A stretch of DNA of 64,000 nucleotides, taken from the NCBI RefSeq assembly GCF_030811835.1, contig NZ_JAUSRO010000006.1, positions 1 to 64,000 on the forward strand, in the 5' to 3' direction. Shown piece by piece: positions 45,384 to 54,790 of this stretch. Below the pieces are notes generated by a model that worked only from the letters and a program-made list of their open reading frames with translations, did no database searches and was not told where the DNA came from. Within the stretch, counting starts at the first letter, position 1, and each line of letters opens with the position of its first letter. This DNA is from Variovorax ginsengisoli (GTDB taxonomy: Bacteria > Pseudomonadota > Gammaproteobacteria > Burkholderiales > Burkholderiaceae_C). The position numbers and the translations under genes were made by a program.

Positions 45384-47495
45384 TCAGTGGATGCGCATGC
45401 CGGGCGTGGCGCCGGGCCAGGGTTCCAGCACGTGGATCCCGGGCTGGGCCTTTTCGTCGGCATGGCTGGCAGCCAGCACCATGCCTTCGCTGATGCCGAA
45501 CTTCATTTTGCGTGGCGCCAGGTTCGCCACCAGCACGGTGAGCTTGCCGGTCAGCTGCTCAGGCTGATAGGCCGAGGCGATGCCGCTGAACACATTGCGC
45601 AGGCGGCCTTCGCCCGCGTCCAATGTCAGCCGCAGCAACTTGGTCGAGCCTTCGACCGGCTCGCAGGCCACGATCTTGGCGATGCGCAGGTCGACCTTCA
45701 CGAAGTCGTCGATGGTGATGGTCGGGGCGATCGCCTCGCCGCCGGGTAGCGTGGCAGGCGTGGCGGCCGCGGCGTTGGCGTCGGTCGCCGCGACGGCAGG
45801 CACTTCGGCGGGTTCGAACAGCGTGTCGAGCACCTTGGGGTCGACGCGCTGCATCAGGTGCTTGTAGTCGCTGATCACATGGCCGGCGTGGAGCGCGCCG
45901 TCGGCATCCCGCCATTCGAGCGGCGCGATCTTCAGGAACGATTCGACGCTTGCAGCCAGTGCCGGCAGCACCGGCTTCAGGTACAGCGTGAGCAGGCGGA
46001 ACGCTTCGATGCAGACCGTGCACACGTCGTGCAGACGGGCTTCCATGCCTTCCTTCTTGGCCAGCTCCCAGGGCTTGTTGGCATCGACGTACTCGTTCAC
46101 GCGGTCGGCCAGCGCCATGGTTTCGCGCAGCGCGCGGGCCGTGTCGCGCCCGTCGTACAGCGCGCGGATGTCCGGCGCCTGGCTGCGCAGGTGGGCAAGC
46201 AGTTCGGCGCCGTCCGCTGTCACCGTGCCCAGTTGCCCGGCGAAGCGTTTGCCGATGAACCCGGCTGCGCGGCTCGCGATGTTGATGTACTTGCCCACCA
46301 GATCGCTGTTGACGCGCGCGACGAAGTCCTCGGGGTTGAAGTCGATGTCCTCGTTGCGGCCGCTGAGCTTGGCGGCGAGGTAGTAGCGCAGGTGCTCGGG
46401 GTTCAGGCCGATCGACAGGTAGCGCAACGGGTCGATGCCGGTGCCGCGGCTCTTGCTCATCTTCTCGCCGCTGACCGTCAGGTGGCCGTGCACGTGGATC
46501 GCATCGGGCGCCTTGCGGCCGCTGAAGTACAGCATCGCGGGCCAGAAGAGCGTGTGGAAGGTGATGATGTCCTTGCCGATGAAATGCACCTGTTCCAGGT
46601 CCGGGTCCGCCATGTACTCGGTGTACGAGATGCCGTCGCCGCCTGCCTCGATGCAGCGCTTGTCCAGCAGGTTCTTCAGCGAGGCGAGGTAGCCCACCGG
46701 CGCGTCCATCCAGACGTAGAAGTACTTGCCCGGCGCATCGGGGATCTCGATGCCGAAGTAGGGCGCGTCGCGGCTGATGTCCCAGTCGCCCAGGCCGCCT
46801 TTGCCTTCATCGTCCTTGTAAAGCCACTCGCGGATCTTGTTCTGCACTTCGGGCTGCACGTGGCCGGCGGCGGCGGTCCATTCCTTCAGGAAGGCCTCGC
46901 AGCGCGGGTCCGACAGCTTGAAGAAGAAGTGGTCGGAGCTGCGCAGCTCGGGCTTGGCGCCCGACAGCGCAGAGTACGGATTGATCAGCTCGGTCGGCGC
47001 ATACACCGCACCGCAGACCTCGCAGTTGTCGCCGTATTGGTCCTTCGCATGGCAGTTGGGGCACTCGCCCTTGATGAAGCGGTCCGCCAGGAACATGCGC
47101 TTTTCAGGGTCGTAGAACTGCTCGACGCTCTTGGTGCTGATGAGGCCCGCCTTGTCGCGCAGGTCGCGGTAGATCTCTTGCGCGAGCTGGTGGTTTTCCG
47201 GCGAGTCGGTCGAGCTCCAGTTGTCGAAGGCGATGTGGAAGCCGTCGAGGTAGGGTTTGCGGCCCGCCGCGATTTCGGCCACGAAGGCCTGCGGCGTGAT
47301 GCCGGCCTTGTCGGCCGCAATGGTGATGGCCGCGCCGTGCGCGTCGTCGGCGCAGACGAAGTCGACCTGCGCACCCGTCATTCGCTGGAACCGCACCCAG
47401 ATGTCGGCCTGGATGTACTCCATGATGTGGCCGATGTGGAACTTGCCGTTGGCGTACGGCAGGGCGGTGGTGACGAAGAGCTTGCGCTGGGGCAT
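45384..47495 (-). CDS. metG: Methionyl-tRNA synthetase
   Basis: 703-residue class I synthetase. Signature HIGH-like motif in [18 protein letters not shown] near residue 15, zinc-binding knuckles [18 protein letters not shown], the catalytic [11 protein letters not shown], anticodon-binding helices, and a C-terminal tRNA-binding (Trbp111-like) domain starting near 600 ([24 protein letters not shown]). An Ala/Thr-rich linker precedes that domain. I start at 47495 ([17 protein letters not shown]); the frame extends 25 codons upstream without family similarity. Confidence 0.97.
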   Translation of the reverse strand: MPQRKLFVTTALPYANGKFHIGHIMEYIQADIWVRFQRMTGAQVDFVCADDAHGAAITIAADKAGITPQAFVAEIAAGRKPYLDGFHIAFDNWSSTDSPENHQLAQEIYRDLRDKAGLISTKSVEQFYDPEKRMFLADRFIKGECPNCHAKDQYGDNCEVCGAVYAPTELINPYSALSGAKPELRSSDHFFFKLSDPRCEAFLKEWTAAAGHVQPEVQNKIREWLYKDDEGKGGLGDWDISRDAPYFGIEIPDAPGKYFYVWMDAPVGYLASLKNLLDKRCIEAGGDGISYTEYMADPDLEQVHFIGKDIITFHTLFWPAMLYFSGRKAPDAIHVHGHLTVSGEKMSKSRGTGIDPLRYLSIGLNPEHLRYYLAAKLSGRNEDIDFNPEDFVARVNSDLVGKYINIASRAAGFIGKRFAGQLGTVTADGAELLAHLRSQAPDIRALYDGRDTARALRETMALADRVNEYVDANKPWELAKKEGMEARLHDVCTVCIEAFRLLTLYLKPVLPALAASVESFLKIAPLEWRDADGALHAGHVISDYKHLMQRVDPKVLDTLFEPAEVPAVAATDANAAAATPATLPGGEAIAPTITIDDFVKVDLRIAKIVACEPVEGSTKLLRLTLDAGEGRLRNVFSGIASAYQPEQLTGKLTVLVANLAPRKMKFGISEGMVLAASHADEKAQPGIHVLEPWPGATPGMRIH

Positions 47496-47635
47496 CGGAG
47501 GCGCTTTCTGGGCGAAGAAACGGAAGGCGGAGGGAGCGGCGGCCGACGTGAGCGCTGGCCGGGTGAGCATTTTAGGCGGCGGCGCTCCGGCCTGCCCCCA
47601 CGGCGCAATAATCCGCCTCTTTGCCTGCGTCCGTC

Positions 47636-48172
47636 ATGCGCACGATGCCCACCGTCCTGAATTTCGCCTACGGTTCCAACATGCTGCTGGCGCGCCTGCG
47701 CCAGCGCGTGCCGTCCGCGCGCATGCGGGTGGTCGCGACACTGCCGGGGCACGCGCTGCGCTGGCACAAACTGGGGCAGGACGGCTCCGGCAAGTGCGAC
47801 GTGCTGGCCGTCGACGATCCGCAGGCGTCTGTGATCGGCGTCGTCTTCGAGATCGCGCTGAGCGACAAACCCCGGCTCGATGCGGCAGAGGACCTGGGCG
47901 TGGGCTATGCCGAGAAGGAAGTCGACGTGCAGACCCACGCGGGCCCGGTGCGGGCCTGGGTCTACCACGCTCTGCGCATCGACCCGGCTGCCGTGCCCTT
48001 CGACTGGTACAAGGCGCTAGTGCTGGCCGGTGCCCGGGAACATGGATTGCCGCCCAGCTACGTCGACAGGCTCGACGCCACGCCCTCGCGGCCCGACGCG
48101 GACCTGGCCCGCGCTGCCCGTAATTTCGCGCTTTTGGGGGCATCGCCCGACGCCGCCACGCAGAGCGCCTAG
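47636..48172 (+). CDS. Gamma-glutamylcyclotransferase-like protein
   Basis: 178 residues with the family motif NFAYGSNML (substrate-binding loop) near the start and the probable catalytic Glu in LDAAEDLGVGY near residue 82. Such proteins release 5-oxoproline from gamma-glutamyl compounds, for example in glutathione turnover. The ATG at 47636 was taken; ATG 47645 is equally close to the fold's first strand. AATAAT at 47607-47612 could be its -10 region. It is divergent from metG. Confidence 0.85.
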   Translation: MRTMPTVLNFAYGSNMLLARLRQRVPSARMRVVATLPGHALRWHKLGQDGSGKCDVLAVDDPQASVIGVVFEIALSDKPRLDAAEDLGVGYAEKEVDVQTHAGPVRAWVYHALRIDPAAVPFDWYKALVLAGAREHGLPPSYVDRLDATPSRPDADLARAARNFALLGASPDAATQSA

Positions 48173-48212
48173 GATCGACACTTCCAGACCGACCCGCAAG
48201 AGAGAGCACGCC

Positions 48213-49244
48213 ATGACCACCCCCATCCCCGCCACCCTGATTCCCGGCGACGGCATCGGCCCCGAGATCGTCGACGCCACGCTGGCCGCGCTCGATGCGC
48301 TGAAGGCTCCGTTCGAGTGGGACCGCCAGATCGCCGGCCTGGGCGGCGTGCAGCAAGCGGGCGACCCGCTGCCCGCGGCCACGCTCGACAGCATTCGGCG
48401 CACCCGGCTCGCGCTCAAGGGGCCGCTGGAGACGCCGTCGGGCGGCGGCTACCGCTCATCGAACGTGCGGCTGCGCGAGGAGTTCCAGCTCTATGCCAAC
48501 CTCCGGCCGGCGCGCACCATCATCCCGGGCGGTCGGTTCGACAAGATCGACCTGATGGTCGTGCGGGAGAACCTCGAAGGGCTCTACATCGGCCACGAGC
48601 ACTACGTGCGCATCGACGGCGACCCGCATGCCGTGGGCATGGCCACCGGCATCAACACGCGCCAGGGCTGCCGCCGCCTGCTCGAATATGCGTTCGAGAC
48701 GGCGATCGCCACAGGCCGCAAAAAGGTCACGCTGGTGCACAAGGCGAACATCATGAAGGTGCTCACGGGTCTGTTCCTTGAAACCGGCCTGCAGATGTAC
48801 GAGGAGAAGTACAAGGGCAAGTTCGAGCTCGACACCATCATCGTGGACGCCTGCGCGATGAAGCTGGTGCTCAACCCCTGGCAGTTCGACATGCTGGTGA
48901 CCACCAACCTGTTCGGCGACATCCTGAGCGACCTGGTGGCCGGCCTGGTCGGTGGGCTGGGCATGGCGCCGGGTGCCAACATCGGCGCCGACGCTGCCAT
49001 CTTCGAAGCCGTGCACGGCTCGGCGCCCGACATCGCGGGCAAGGGCATCGCCAACCCGGTGGCGCTGCTGTTGGCCGCTGCCATGATGCTCGACCACTGC
49101 AAGCTGCACGACCGTGCCACGCGCCTGCGCGAGGCGATCGACGCGACCCTGAACATCGACCGCGTGCGCACCGGCGATCTGGGCGGCACGGCCAGCACGG
49201 CCGCCTTCACCCAGGCGCTGGTCAGCCGGATCGCCAACGCCTGA
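48213..49244 (+). CDS. Isocitrate/isopropylmalate-type dehydrogenase, probably NAD-dependent isocitrate dehydrogenase
   Basis: 343-residue beta-decarboxylating dehydrogenase. It shows LIPGDGIGPEI, the substrate arginines in SSNVRLREEFQLYANLRPAR, the ENLEGLY block, KANIMK (catalytic Lys), the metal-binding Asps in TTNLFGDILSD, and the nucleotide region EAVHGSAPDIAGKGIANP. Size and the SSNVRLRE region fit the NAD-linked homo-isocitrate dehydrogenase group more than LeuB, but tartrate or isopropylmalate dehydrogenase cannot be excluded. The stop overlaps the YceH start by one base. Confidence 0.85.
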   Translation: MTTPIPATLIPGDGIGPEIVDATLAALDALKAPFEWDRQIAGLGGVQQAGDPLPAATLDSIRRTRLALKGPLETPSGGGYRSSNVRLREEFQLYANLRPARTIIPGGRFDKIDLMVVRENLEGLYIGHEHYVRIDGDPHAVGMATGINTRQGCRRLLEYAFETAIATGRKKVTLVHKANIMKVLTGLFLETGLQMYEEKYKGKFELDTIIVDACAMKLVLNPWQFDMLVTTNLFGDILSDLVAGLVGGLGMAPGANIGADAAIFEAVHGSAPDIAGKGIANPVALLLAAAMMLDHCKLHDRATRLREAIDATLNIDRVRTGDLGGTASTAAFTQALVSRIANA

Positions 49245-49972
49245 TGCCGGCCGTGGACACCCCTTCGTTGCCGGTCTCGTCGTCCGTGCCGGTGTTATCG
49301 CTGCTGGAGACCCGCGTGCTGGGCGTGCTGATCGAAAAGCAGCGCACCGTGCCCGACAGCTACCCGCTCACGCTCAATGCGCTGGTTGCGGGCTGCAACC
49401 AGAAGACCAGCCGCAACCCGGTGCTCGAGGTCAGCGATGCCCAGGCCCAGGCCGCGCTCGACAGCCTCAAGGGCTATCACCTGGTTGGCGAGAGCAGCGG
49501 CGGGCGCACCTTTCGCTACGAGCACAACGCCGCACGGGTGCTGCACCTGCCCTCGCAGTCGGTGATTCTTCTGGCCGTGCTGATGCTGCGCGGGCCGCAG
49601 ACGGCCGGCGAACTGCGCATCGCGTGCGACCGCATGCACAACTTCGCCGACATCTCGTCGGTCGAGGGCTTTCTGGACGAACTTGCCGAGCGTCCGGCCG
49701 GCGCGCTGGTGCTCAAGCTGGCACGCCTGCCCGGCGCGCGAGAAAGCCGCTGGGCGCACCTGCTGAGCGGCACGCCGGCCGAGCAGGCCGCGGGCCCCGA
49801 GGCCGCGCCGTCGGCGCACGTCGACATGTCGCTGGGCGAGATCGGCGCGCTCAAGGCGAATGTGCTGCGGCTGGAGGGCGAAGTGGGCGCGTTGCGGTCG
49901 ATGCTCGTGCGCGTCTGTGCCGAGCTGGGCATCGATCCGATGGCAGAGCCGCCGGACACGGCAGCGCGCTAA
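49244..49972 (+). CDS. DUF480 / YceH-family protein
   Basis: 242 residues of tandem winged-helix fold: ETRVLGVLIEKQRTVPDSYPLTLNALVAGCNQKTSRNPVL is the diagnostic start of YceH; DSLKGYHLVGESSGGR and LMLRGPQTAGELR follow. The C-terminal part has a Pro/Ala linker and a coiled-coil-like helix (SLGEIGALKANVLRLEGEVGALR). The family looks DNA-binding but has no proven role. It is translationally coupled to the dehydrogenase upstream and overlaps the convergent patatin gene by 4 bases. Confidence 0.9.
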   Translation: MPAVDTPSLPVSSSVPVLSLLETRVLGVLIEKQRTVPDSYPLTLNALVAGCNQKTSRNPVLEVSDAQAQAALDSLKGYHLVGESSGGRTFRYEHNAARVLHLPSQSVILLAVLMLRGPQTAGELRIACDRMHNFADISSVEGFLDELAERPAGALVLKLARLPGARESRWAHLLSGTPAEQAAGPEAAPSAHVDMSLGEIGALKANVLRLEGEVGALRSMLVRVCAELGIDPMAEPPDTAAR

Positions 49973-51225
49973 CGACGCGCCAACCCATCCGGCGCTGCGT
50001 GCTCGAGCTTCCAGGCGAAGAAGCGCAGCACCTCGTCGCGCTGGCGCAGCGTGTCGGCACGGCCGAGCGCCATCAACTCGCGCGTGAAGCGGGTGTCGAA
50101 GAGCAGGTAGCTCGCGAGCGCGGACGACTTGGCCGCGCCGCCAGGGGTGCTTTCCTGCGCGCTGAACATGCGCCGCAAGACGCCCGGCAGCGCCGCGGTG
50201 TGCCGTGCGGCGATGGCGTCGATGCGCTCGGACGGCGAAATCACCAGCAGTTCGATCGGCCGCAGGTGGGTGTGGCGACGGCCCTCGGGTGGAATCAGCG
50301 CCAGGGTCTGGTTGATGCGCTCCAGCCTTTCCACGTCCACGGTCAGCGCGTCCAGGAAAATGTTGGAGAGCGCGTGGCCGGCGATCTGCGCGAGTGTCGG
50401 CCGGCCGCTGAAGGTGTTGGGGCCTGGTTGCGTCATCGGCTCGTGCAGGCGTCCGGCGCCCACCACCAGTACGCGTTGGGCGCCCAGGTGGATGGCCGAG
50501 GCGATGGGTGCCGACTGTCGCATGGAGCCATCGCCGAAGTATTCGGAGTGCGCGTTCATGGCGATTTCGGTGGCCGGGAACACGAAGGGAATGGCCGACG
50601 AGGCGAGCAGATGGTCGTGCGTGATGCGCCCCGGCACGGCAATGCGCTGCGAGCGTTCCCAGGGCGGCATCGGCGTGGCCGATTCGTAGAAGGTGAAGTG
50701 GGCGCCCGAGCTGTAGCTCGACGCGGTCACGGCCAGCGCCTGCAGGTGGCCGGCGGCCATCAGCTGCGGCAGCCGCTCCAGCGGCACCACGCGGCGCAGC
50801 AGGTCGGCCAGCGGCGCGTTGTCCAGCAGCGAGCGCGGCTGCTCGCGCCGCCACCGGGAAAACAGCTGCGCCAGGCCCAGCAGGATGCGCCAGCGCCCCG
50901 GCACGTCCAGCCGCGCAAGCGCATCGGTGCGATAGACGTGGTCGGTGCGCAGGCCCTGCCAGATGTCGGCGATGTGACGCACCGCGCCATCGAAGTCGTC
51001 GGCGTGGGTGGCCAGCGCAGCGGCGTTGATGGCGCCGGCGGAAGTGCCCGTGATCACATGGAAGGGGTTGCCGTGGCCCTCTGCGCCCGCGGCGCGGCGC
51101 AGGTCGGCAATGGCTTCGAGCACGCCGGCCTGGTAGGCCGCGCGCGCACCGCCGCCAGTCAGCAGCAAGCCGGTGGTGCCGGTGGGATGGGCGTAGGCGG
51201 TCACGGGCGTTCGGAAGTCTGTCAA
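49969..51225 (-). CDS. Patatin-like phospholipase
   Basis: 418-residue acyl hydrolase. Oxyanion hole GGGARAAYQAGVLEAI near residue 24, nucleophile Ser in GTSAGAINAAAL, and the catalytic Asp in YFGDGSMR. The N-terminus is cytosolic in appearance (no signal peptide), and a DUF3336-like or C-terminal extension of about 130 residues follows the catalytic domain. It probably cleaves phospholipids or acts on lipid esters of the cell itself. Confidence 0.9.
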   Translation of the reverse strand: MTDFRTPVTAYAHPTGTTGLLLTGGGARAAYQAGVLEAIADLRRAAGAEGHGNPFHVITGTSAGAINAAALATHADDFDGAVRHIADIWQGLRTDHVYRTDALARLDVPGRWRILLGLAQLFSRWRREQPRSLLDNAPLADLLRRVVPLERLPQLMAAGHLQALAVTASSYSSGAHFTFYESATPMPPWERSQRIAVPGRITHDHLLASSAIPFVFPATEIAMNAHSEYFGDGSMRQSAPIASAIHLGAQRVLVVGAGRLHEPMTQPGPNTFSGRPTLAQIAGHALSNIFLDALTVDVERLERINQTLALIPPEGRRHTHLRPIELLVISPSERIDAIAARHTAALPGVLRRMFSAQESTPGGAAKSSALASYLLFDTRFTRELMALGRADTLRQRDEVLRFFAWKLEHAAPDGLARR

Positions 51226-51332
51226 TGCGATATCGGCAGTTTCGACGGCGGGCTGCAGGGTGGCTGCGACCCTGGCACCTTCTAGGGGCTTGGGTAGCGC
51301 ACTAGACTACCCGCCATTCAGGAGTTAGAACA

Positions 51333-52424
51333 ATGGCAGTTACCCAAGAGGGCCTGATGGCCGCGCTCAAGGCGGTCGTCGACCCGAACACCGGCAAGGA
51401 TTTCGTCACCGGCAAGGCGCTGAAGAACATTCAGATCCACGAAGGCGACGTCTCCTTCGACCTCGAACTGGGCTACCCGGCCAAGAGCCAGCATCCGGCC
51501 TTGCGCCGCGCGCTGGTGGCGGCGGCCCGCACGGCCGCGGGCGTGGACAACGTGTCGGTGAACATCGTCACGCGCGTCACCAGCCATGCGGTGCAGCGCG
51601 GCGTGCAGCTGCTGCCCAACGTGAAGAACATCATTGCCGTGGCGTCGGGCAAGGGCGGGGTGGGCAAGAGCACCACGGCCGCCAACCTGGCGCTGGCGCT
51701 GGCCGCCGAGGGTGCGGCCGTGGGCCTGCTGGATGCCGACATCTACGGCCCGAGCCAGCCGATGATGTTCGGCATCGACCGCCGCCCCGAAAGCGAAGAC
51801 GGCAAGACCATGGAGCCGCTGGAGAACCACGGCGTGCAGGTGATGTCGATCGGCTTCCTGGTCGACCAGGAAGAGGCCATGATCTGGCGCGGCCCGATGG
51901 CCACGCAGGCGCTCGAGCAGCTGCTGCGCCAGACCAACTGGAAAGACCTCGACTACCTGATCATCGACATGCCGCCGGGCACCGGCGACATCCAGCTCAC
52001 GCTCTCCCAGCGCGTGCCGATGACCGGTGCGGTGATCGTCACCACGCCGCAGGACATTGCGCTGCTCGACGCCAAGAAGGGCATCAAGATGTTCGAGAAG
52101 GTTGGCGTGCCGATCCTGGGCATCGTCGAAAACATGGCCGTGCACATCTGCTCGAACTGCGGCCACGTCGAACACATTTTCGGCGCCGACGGCGGCAAGA
52201 CCATGGCCGCGCAGTACGGCATGGATTACCTGGGCGCGCTGCCGCTGCACATCGACATCCGCATGCAGGCCGACAGCGGCAAGCCCACGGTGGTGGCCGA
52301 CCCGGACGGCGAGATCGCCGGCATCTACAAGTCGGTTGCGCGCCAAGTGGCGGTCGGCATTGCTGAAAAGGCCAAGGATTTCTCGGCCAAGTTCCCGACC
52401 ATCACGGTCAGCAAGAACACTTGA
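51333..52424 (+). CDS. apbC: Iron-sulphur cluster carrier ATPase Mrp/ApbC
   Basis: 363-residue P-loop protein. The first 90 residues are a MIP18-like (DUF59) domain, followed by the deviant Walker A VASGKGGVGKST near residue 106, DADIYGPSQP, MPPGTGD, and the cluster-binding CSNC pair (HICSNCGHVEHIFG) near 275. It carries 4Fe-4S clusters to apo-proteins. AGGAG lies 8 bases upstream of the ATG. Confidence 0.94.
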   Translation: MAVTQEGLMAALKAVVDPNTGKDFVTGKALKNIQIHEGDVSFDLELGYPAKSQHPALRRALVAAARTAAGVDNVSVNIVTRVTSHAVQRGVQLLPNVKNIIAVASGKGGVGKSTTAANLALALAAEGAAVGLLDADIYGPSQPMMFGIDRRPESEDGKTMEPLENHGVQVMSIGFLVDQEEAMIWRGPMATQALEQLLRQTNWKDLDYLIIDMPPGTGDIQLTLSQRVPMTGAVIVTTPQDIALLDAKKGIKMFEKVGVPILGIVENMAVHICSNCGHVEHIFGADGGKTMAAQYGMDYLGALPLHIDIRMQADSGKPTVVADPDGEIAGIYKSVARQVAVGIAEKAKDFSAKFPTITVSKNT

Positions 52425-52461
52425 GCCCTGGGGCAGGGCGTCGTTCGGGCACGCGGGTGAC

Positions 52462-53412
52462 GTGAATATCCTCGCATCGATGCGCTACCTGGTGGCGCTC
52501 AACGAGCATCGCCACTTCGGTCGCGCCGCGCTGGCCTGCCACATCACGCAGCCGGCGCTGTCGAACGCGCTGCGGGCGCTGGAGGGTGAGTTCGGCGTGC
52601 TCATCGTCAAGCGCGGACGGGCCTTTGCCGGGCTCACGGCCGAGGGCGAAGCGGTGCTGGCCACCGCCCAGCACATGCTGCGCGAACAGGACCTGCTGCG
52701 CGAGCGGCTCGACCGTGCGTCGAGCCAGCCCACCGGCCGCCTCCGGCTGGCCGCGGTGCCCACGGCCATCAACATCCTTTCGCGCTTTGCCATCGAACTG
52801 CAATTGCGCCACCCCGGCATTGCGCCGACGGTGCTGTCGTTGAGTTCACTGGAAATAGAGACCGCGCTCGACAGCATGTCGGTCGACCTGGCGCTGGGCT
52901 ACACCGACCGCACGCGCGTGCGCAACGTCAGCTTGGCCGTTTGGCCCCAATGCACCGAGCGCTACTACCTGGTGCAGCGCCAGGCCGCATCGGTGGATGG
53001 CGCGACGGGCTGGCACGTGGGCGCGCCCATGACCTGGGCCGCTGCGGCGGCGCTGCCGCTGTGCATGCTCACGCCGGACATGCACAACCGCGCCATCGTC
53101 GACCACGCCTTCGAAACCGCGGGTGCTAGCGTGAGGCCCGCGATGGAGACCAATTCGATTCACACGCTGGTCAGCAGCGTGGGGGCCGGCGCGATGGCCG
53201 GCGTGCTGCCAGGCGCTGCGCTCGAACTGCTGCAGCACGACGCCGTTTTCGAGGCGAGGCCCTTGACCGAGCCCGCGCTGCACACGCCGCTGGGCTTCAT
53301 GACGCACGCGAGCGACCGCATTTCGCGCGCCCTGCAGGCGGCACTTGAGCTGATGCAGAGCGAGGAGTGGCTCGCGCAATTGGCGGCAAGAGGTTATTTC
53401 CTGACGCGTTGA
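52462..53412 (+). CDS. LysR-family transcription regulator
   Basis: 316 residues: N-terminal winged helix-turn-helix (ALNEHRHFGRAALACHITQPALSNALRALEGEFGVLIVKR, residues 10-50) and a periplasmic-binding-like effector domain from about 92 (GRLRLAAVPTAINILSRFAIE). The start is GTG 52462 (then Asn-Ile-Leu) rather than ATG 52480, to keep the first helix. The closest same-strand target is the BMP-type binding protein gene 200 bases downstream, but LysR proteins usually control divergent genes and the upstream neighbour is apbC. Confidence 0.88.
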   Translation: MNILASMRYLVALNEHRHFGRAALACHITQPALSNALRALEGEFGVLIVKRGRAFAGLTAEGEAVLATAQHMLREQDLLRERLDRASSQPTGRLRLAAVPTAINILSRFAIELQLRHPGIAPTVLSLSSLEIETALDSMSVDLALGYTDRTRVRNVSLAVWPQCTERYYLVQRQAASVDGATGWHVGAPMTWAAAAALPLCMLTPDMHNRAIVDHAFETAGASVRPAMETNSIHTLVSSVGAGAMAGVLPGAALELLQHDAVFEARPLTEPALHTPLGFMTHASDRISRALQAALELMQSEEWLAQLAARGYFLTR

Positions 53413-53420
53413 GTCTGGAT

Positions 53421-53477
53421 ACCGGCGCGATGCCAACAGCGCCTTCCAGCCTGCACCATCGACCGAGTCGCGCCGGT
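53421..53477. repeat. Inverted repeat after the LysR gene
   Basis: ACCGGCGCGA at 53421-53430 and TCGCGCCGGT at 53468-53477 are perfect 10-bp complements with a 37-base spacer. This lies between the LysR stop and the BMP-type gene. It may be a terminator or an operator. Confidence 0.45.
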
Positions 53478-53615
53478 TGCCCGGGACGCGGTGGCTGGGC
53501 CGTGCGATACGCCGGCGGCAACGAGTTCCGCACCTCCCTAAAATCCGCCCTGCGCGCTGCATTCGCCCCGGTTGCAGCGCGTTGTCTTTTCCCCGGGGCC
53601 ATGTCGAGGACCACC

Positions 53616-54728
53616 ATGTACAAAAACCTCGCAGCCGCGTTCGCGGCCGCCTGTTGTTTTCTTTCGTTTTCTTCCGCCGCCCAAACGCAGCCCCAGACAT
53701 CGCCCAAGGGGCCGTCCGTCACGCCTTTGAAGATCGGTTTCGTCTACGTCGCGCCGCTGTCGGATGCCGGCTGGGTGCATCAGCACGACCTGGGGCGCAA
53801 GGCCGTCGAGGGCGCACTGGGCGGGCAGGTCAAGACCACCTTCGTCGAGAACGTGGCCGAGGGCACCGATGCCGAGCGCGTCATCCGTGACCTGGCGCAG
53901 CAGGGCAATCGGCTGATCTTCACGCCCAGCTTCGGCTACATGGAGCCGACGCTCAAGGTCGCGCGCGACTTCCCCGACGTCAGGTTCGAATCGATCACCG
54001 GCTACAAGACGGCAGCCAATGTGTCGGTGGCCAACGCACGCTACTACGAAGGCCGCTACCTGGCCGGTGTGGCGGCCGGCCGCATGACCAAGAGCAACCT
54101 GGCGGGCTATGTCGCGGGCTTTCCGATTCCCGAGGTGCTGCAGGGGCTCAATGCCTTCACGCTGGGCATGCGCTCGGTCAACCCCCGGGCCCAGGTCAAG
54201 GTGGTGTGGCTCGACGTGTGGTTCGACCCACCGAAGGAGCGCGATGCGGCCATGACGCTGTTCAACCAGGGTGTCGACGTGATCGCCTTCCACACCGGCT
54301 CCACCGCGGTGATGGCCGCGGCCCAGGAACGCGGCAGGATGGCCGTGGCCTACCACTCCGACATGCGCCGCGTGGCGCCCGACGCGCAGATCGTCGCCGT
54401 CACCCACCAGTGGGGCGGCTATTACACGCAGCGTGCGCGCGCCGTGCTCGATGGCAGCTGGAAAAGCGGCAGGGTCTGGGGCGGCGTGAAGGAGGGGATG
54501 ATCCGTGTCGGCGACTTCGGCCCCAAGGTGCCACAGGCCGTGCAGGCCGAAGTCCTCGCGCGCCAGAAGGACATTGCAGAAGGCCGGCTGCAGCCCTTTC
54601 GCGCGACCGCCGACGTGCGCGACAACGCGGGCCATGTGGTGATTCCCAAGGGTACGCAGCTCTCCGACGATCAATTGCTGGGCATGGACTGGCTGGTCGA
54701 CGGCGTGCAGGGGCGGCTGGTGCGCTGA
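53616..54728 (+). CDS. BMP-family (PnrA-like) periplasmic binding protein
   Basis: 370 residues with a signal peptide (cleavage after FSSAA, about residue 22) and the BMP/PnrA fold: KIGFVYVAPLSDAGWVHQHDLGRKAVE, NRLIFTPSFGYMEPT, SVANARYYEGRYLAGVAAG and HTGSTAVMAAAQERG. BMP proteins bind purine nucleosides or related ligands for ABC importers. No permease or ATPase gene is nearby, so it is an orphan component. GAGGA precedes the ATG at 53616; an in-frame ATG at 53601 is the alternative. TAAAAT at 53539-53544 is a possible -10 hexamer. Confidence 0.9.
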   Translation: MYKNLAAAFAAACCFLSFSSAAQTQPQTSPKGPSVTPLKIGFVYVAPLSDAGWVHQHDLGRKAVEGALGGQVKTTFVENVAEGTDAERVIRDLAQQGNRLIFTPSFGYMEPTLKVARDFPDVRFESITGYKTAANVSVANARYYEGRYLAGVAAGRMTKSNLAGYVAGFPIPEVLQGLNAFTLGMRSVNPRAQVKVVWLDVWFDPPKERDAAMTLFNQGVDVIAFHTGSTAVMAAAQERGRMAVAYHSDMRRVAPDAQIVAVTHQWGGYYTQRARAVLDGSWKSGRVWGGVKEGMIRVGDFGPKVPQAVQAEVLARQKDIAEGRLQPFRATADVRDNAGHVVIPKGTQLSDDQLLGMDWLVDGVQGRLVR

Positions 54729-54790
54729 GGTGACAGTCGCCGGTGTCTCCGGCAGGTACGATCGATCGTGCTTTTTCAGGAGACAAGACC

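Noticed and set aside
45858..47660. A 600-codon plus-strand frame opposite metG
   Set aside because: metG has all its motifs on the minus strand; the opposite frame is low-complexity Val/Ala/Arg sequence.
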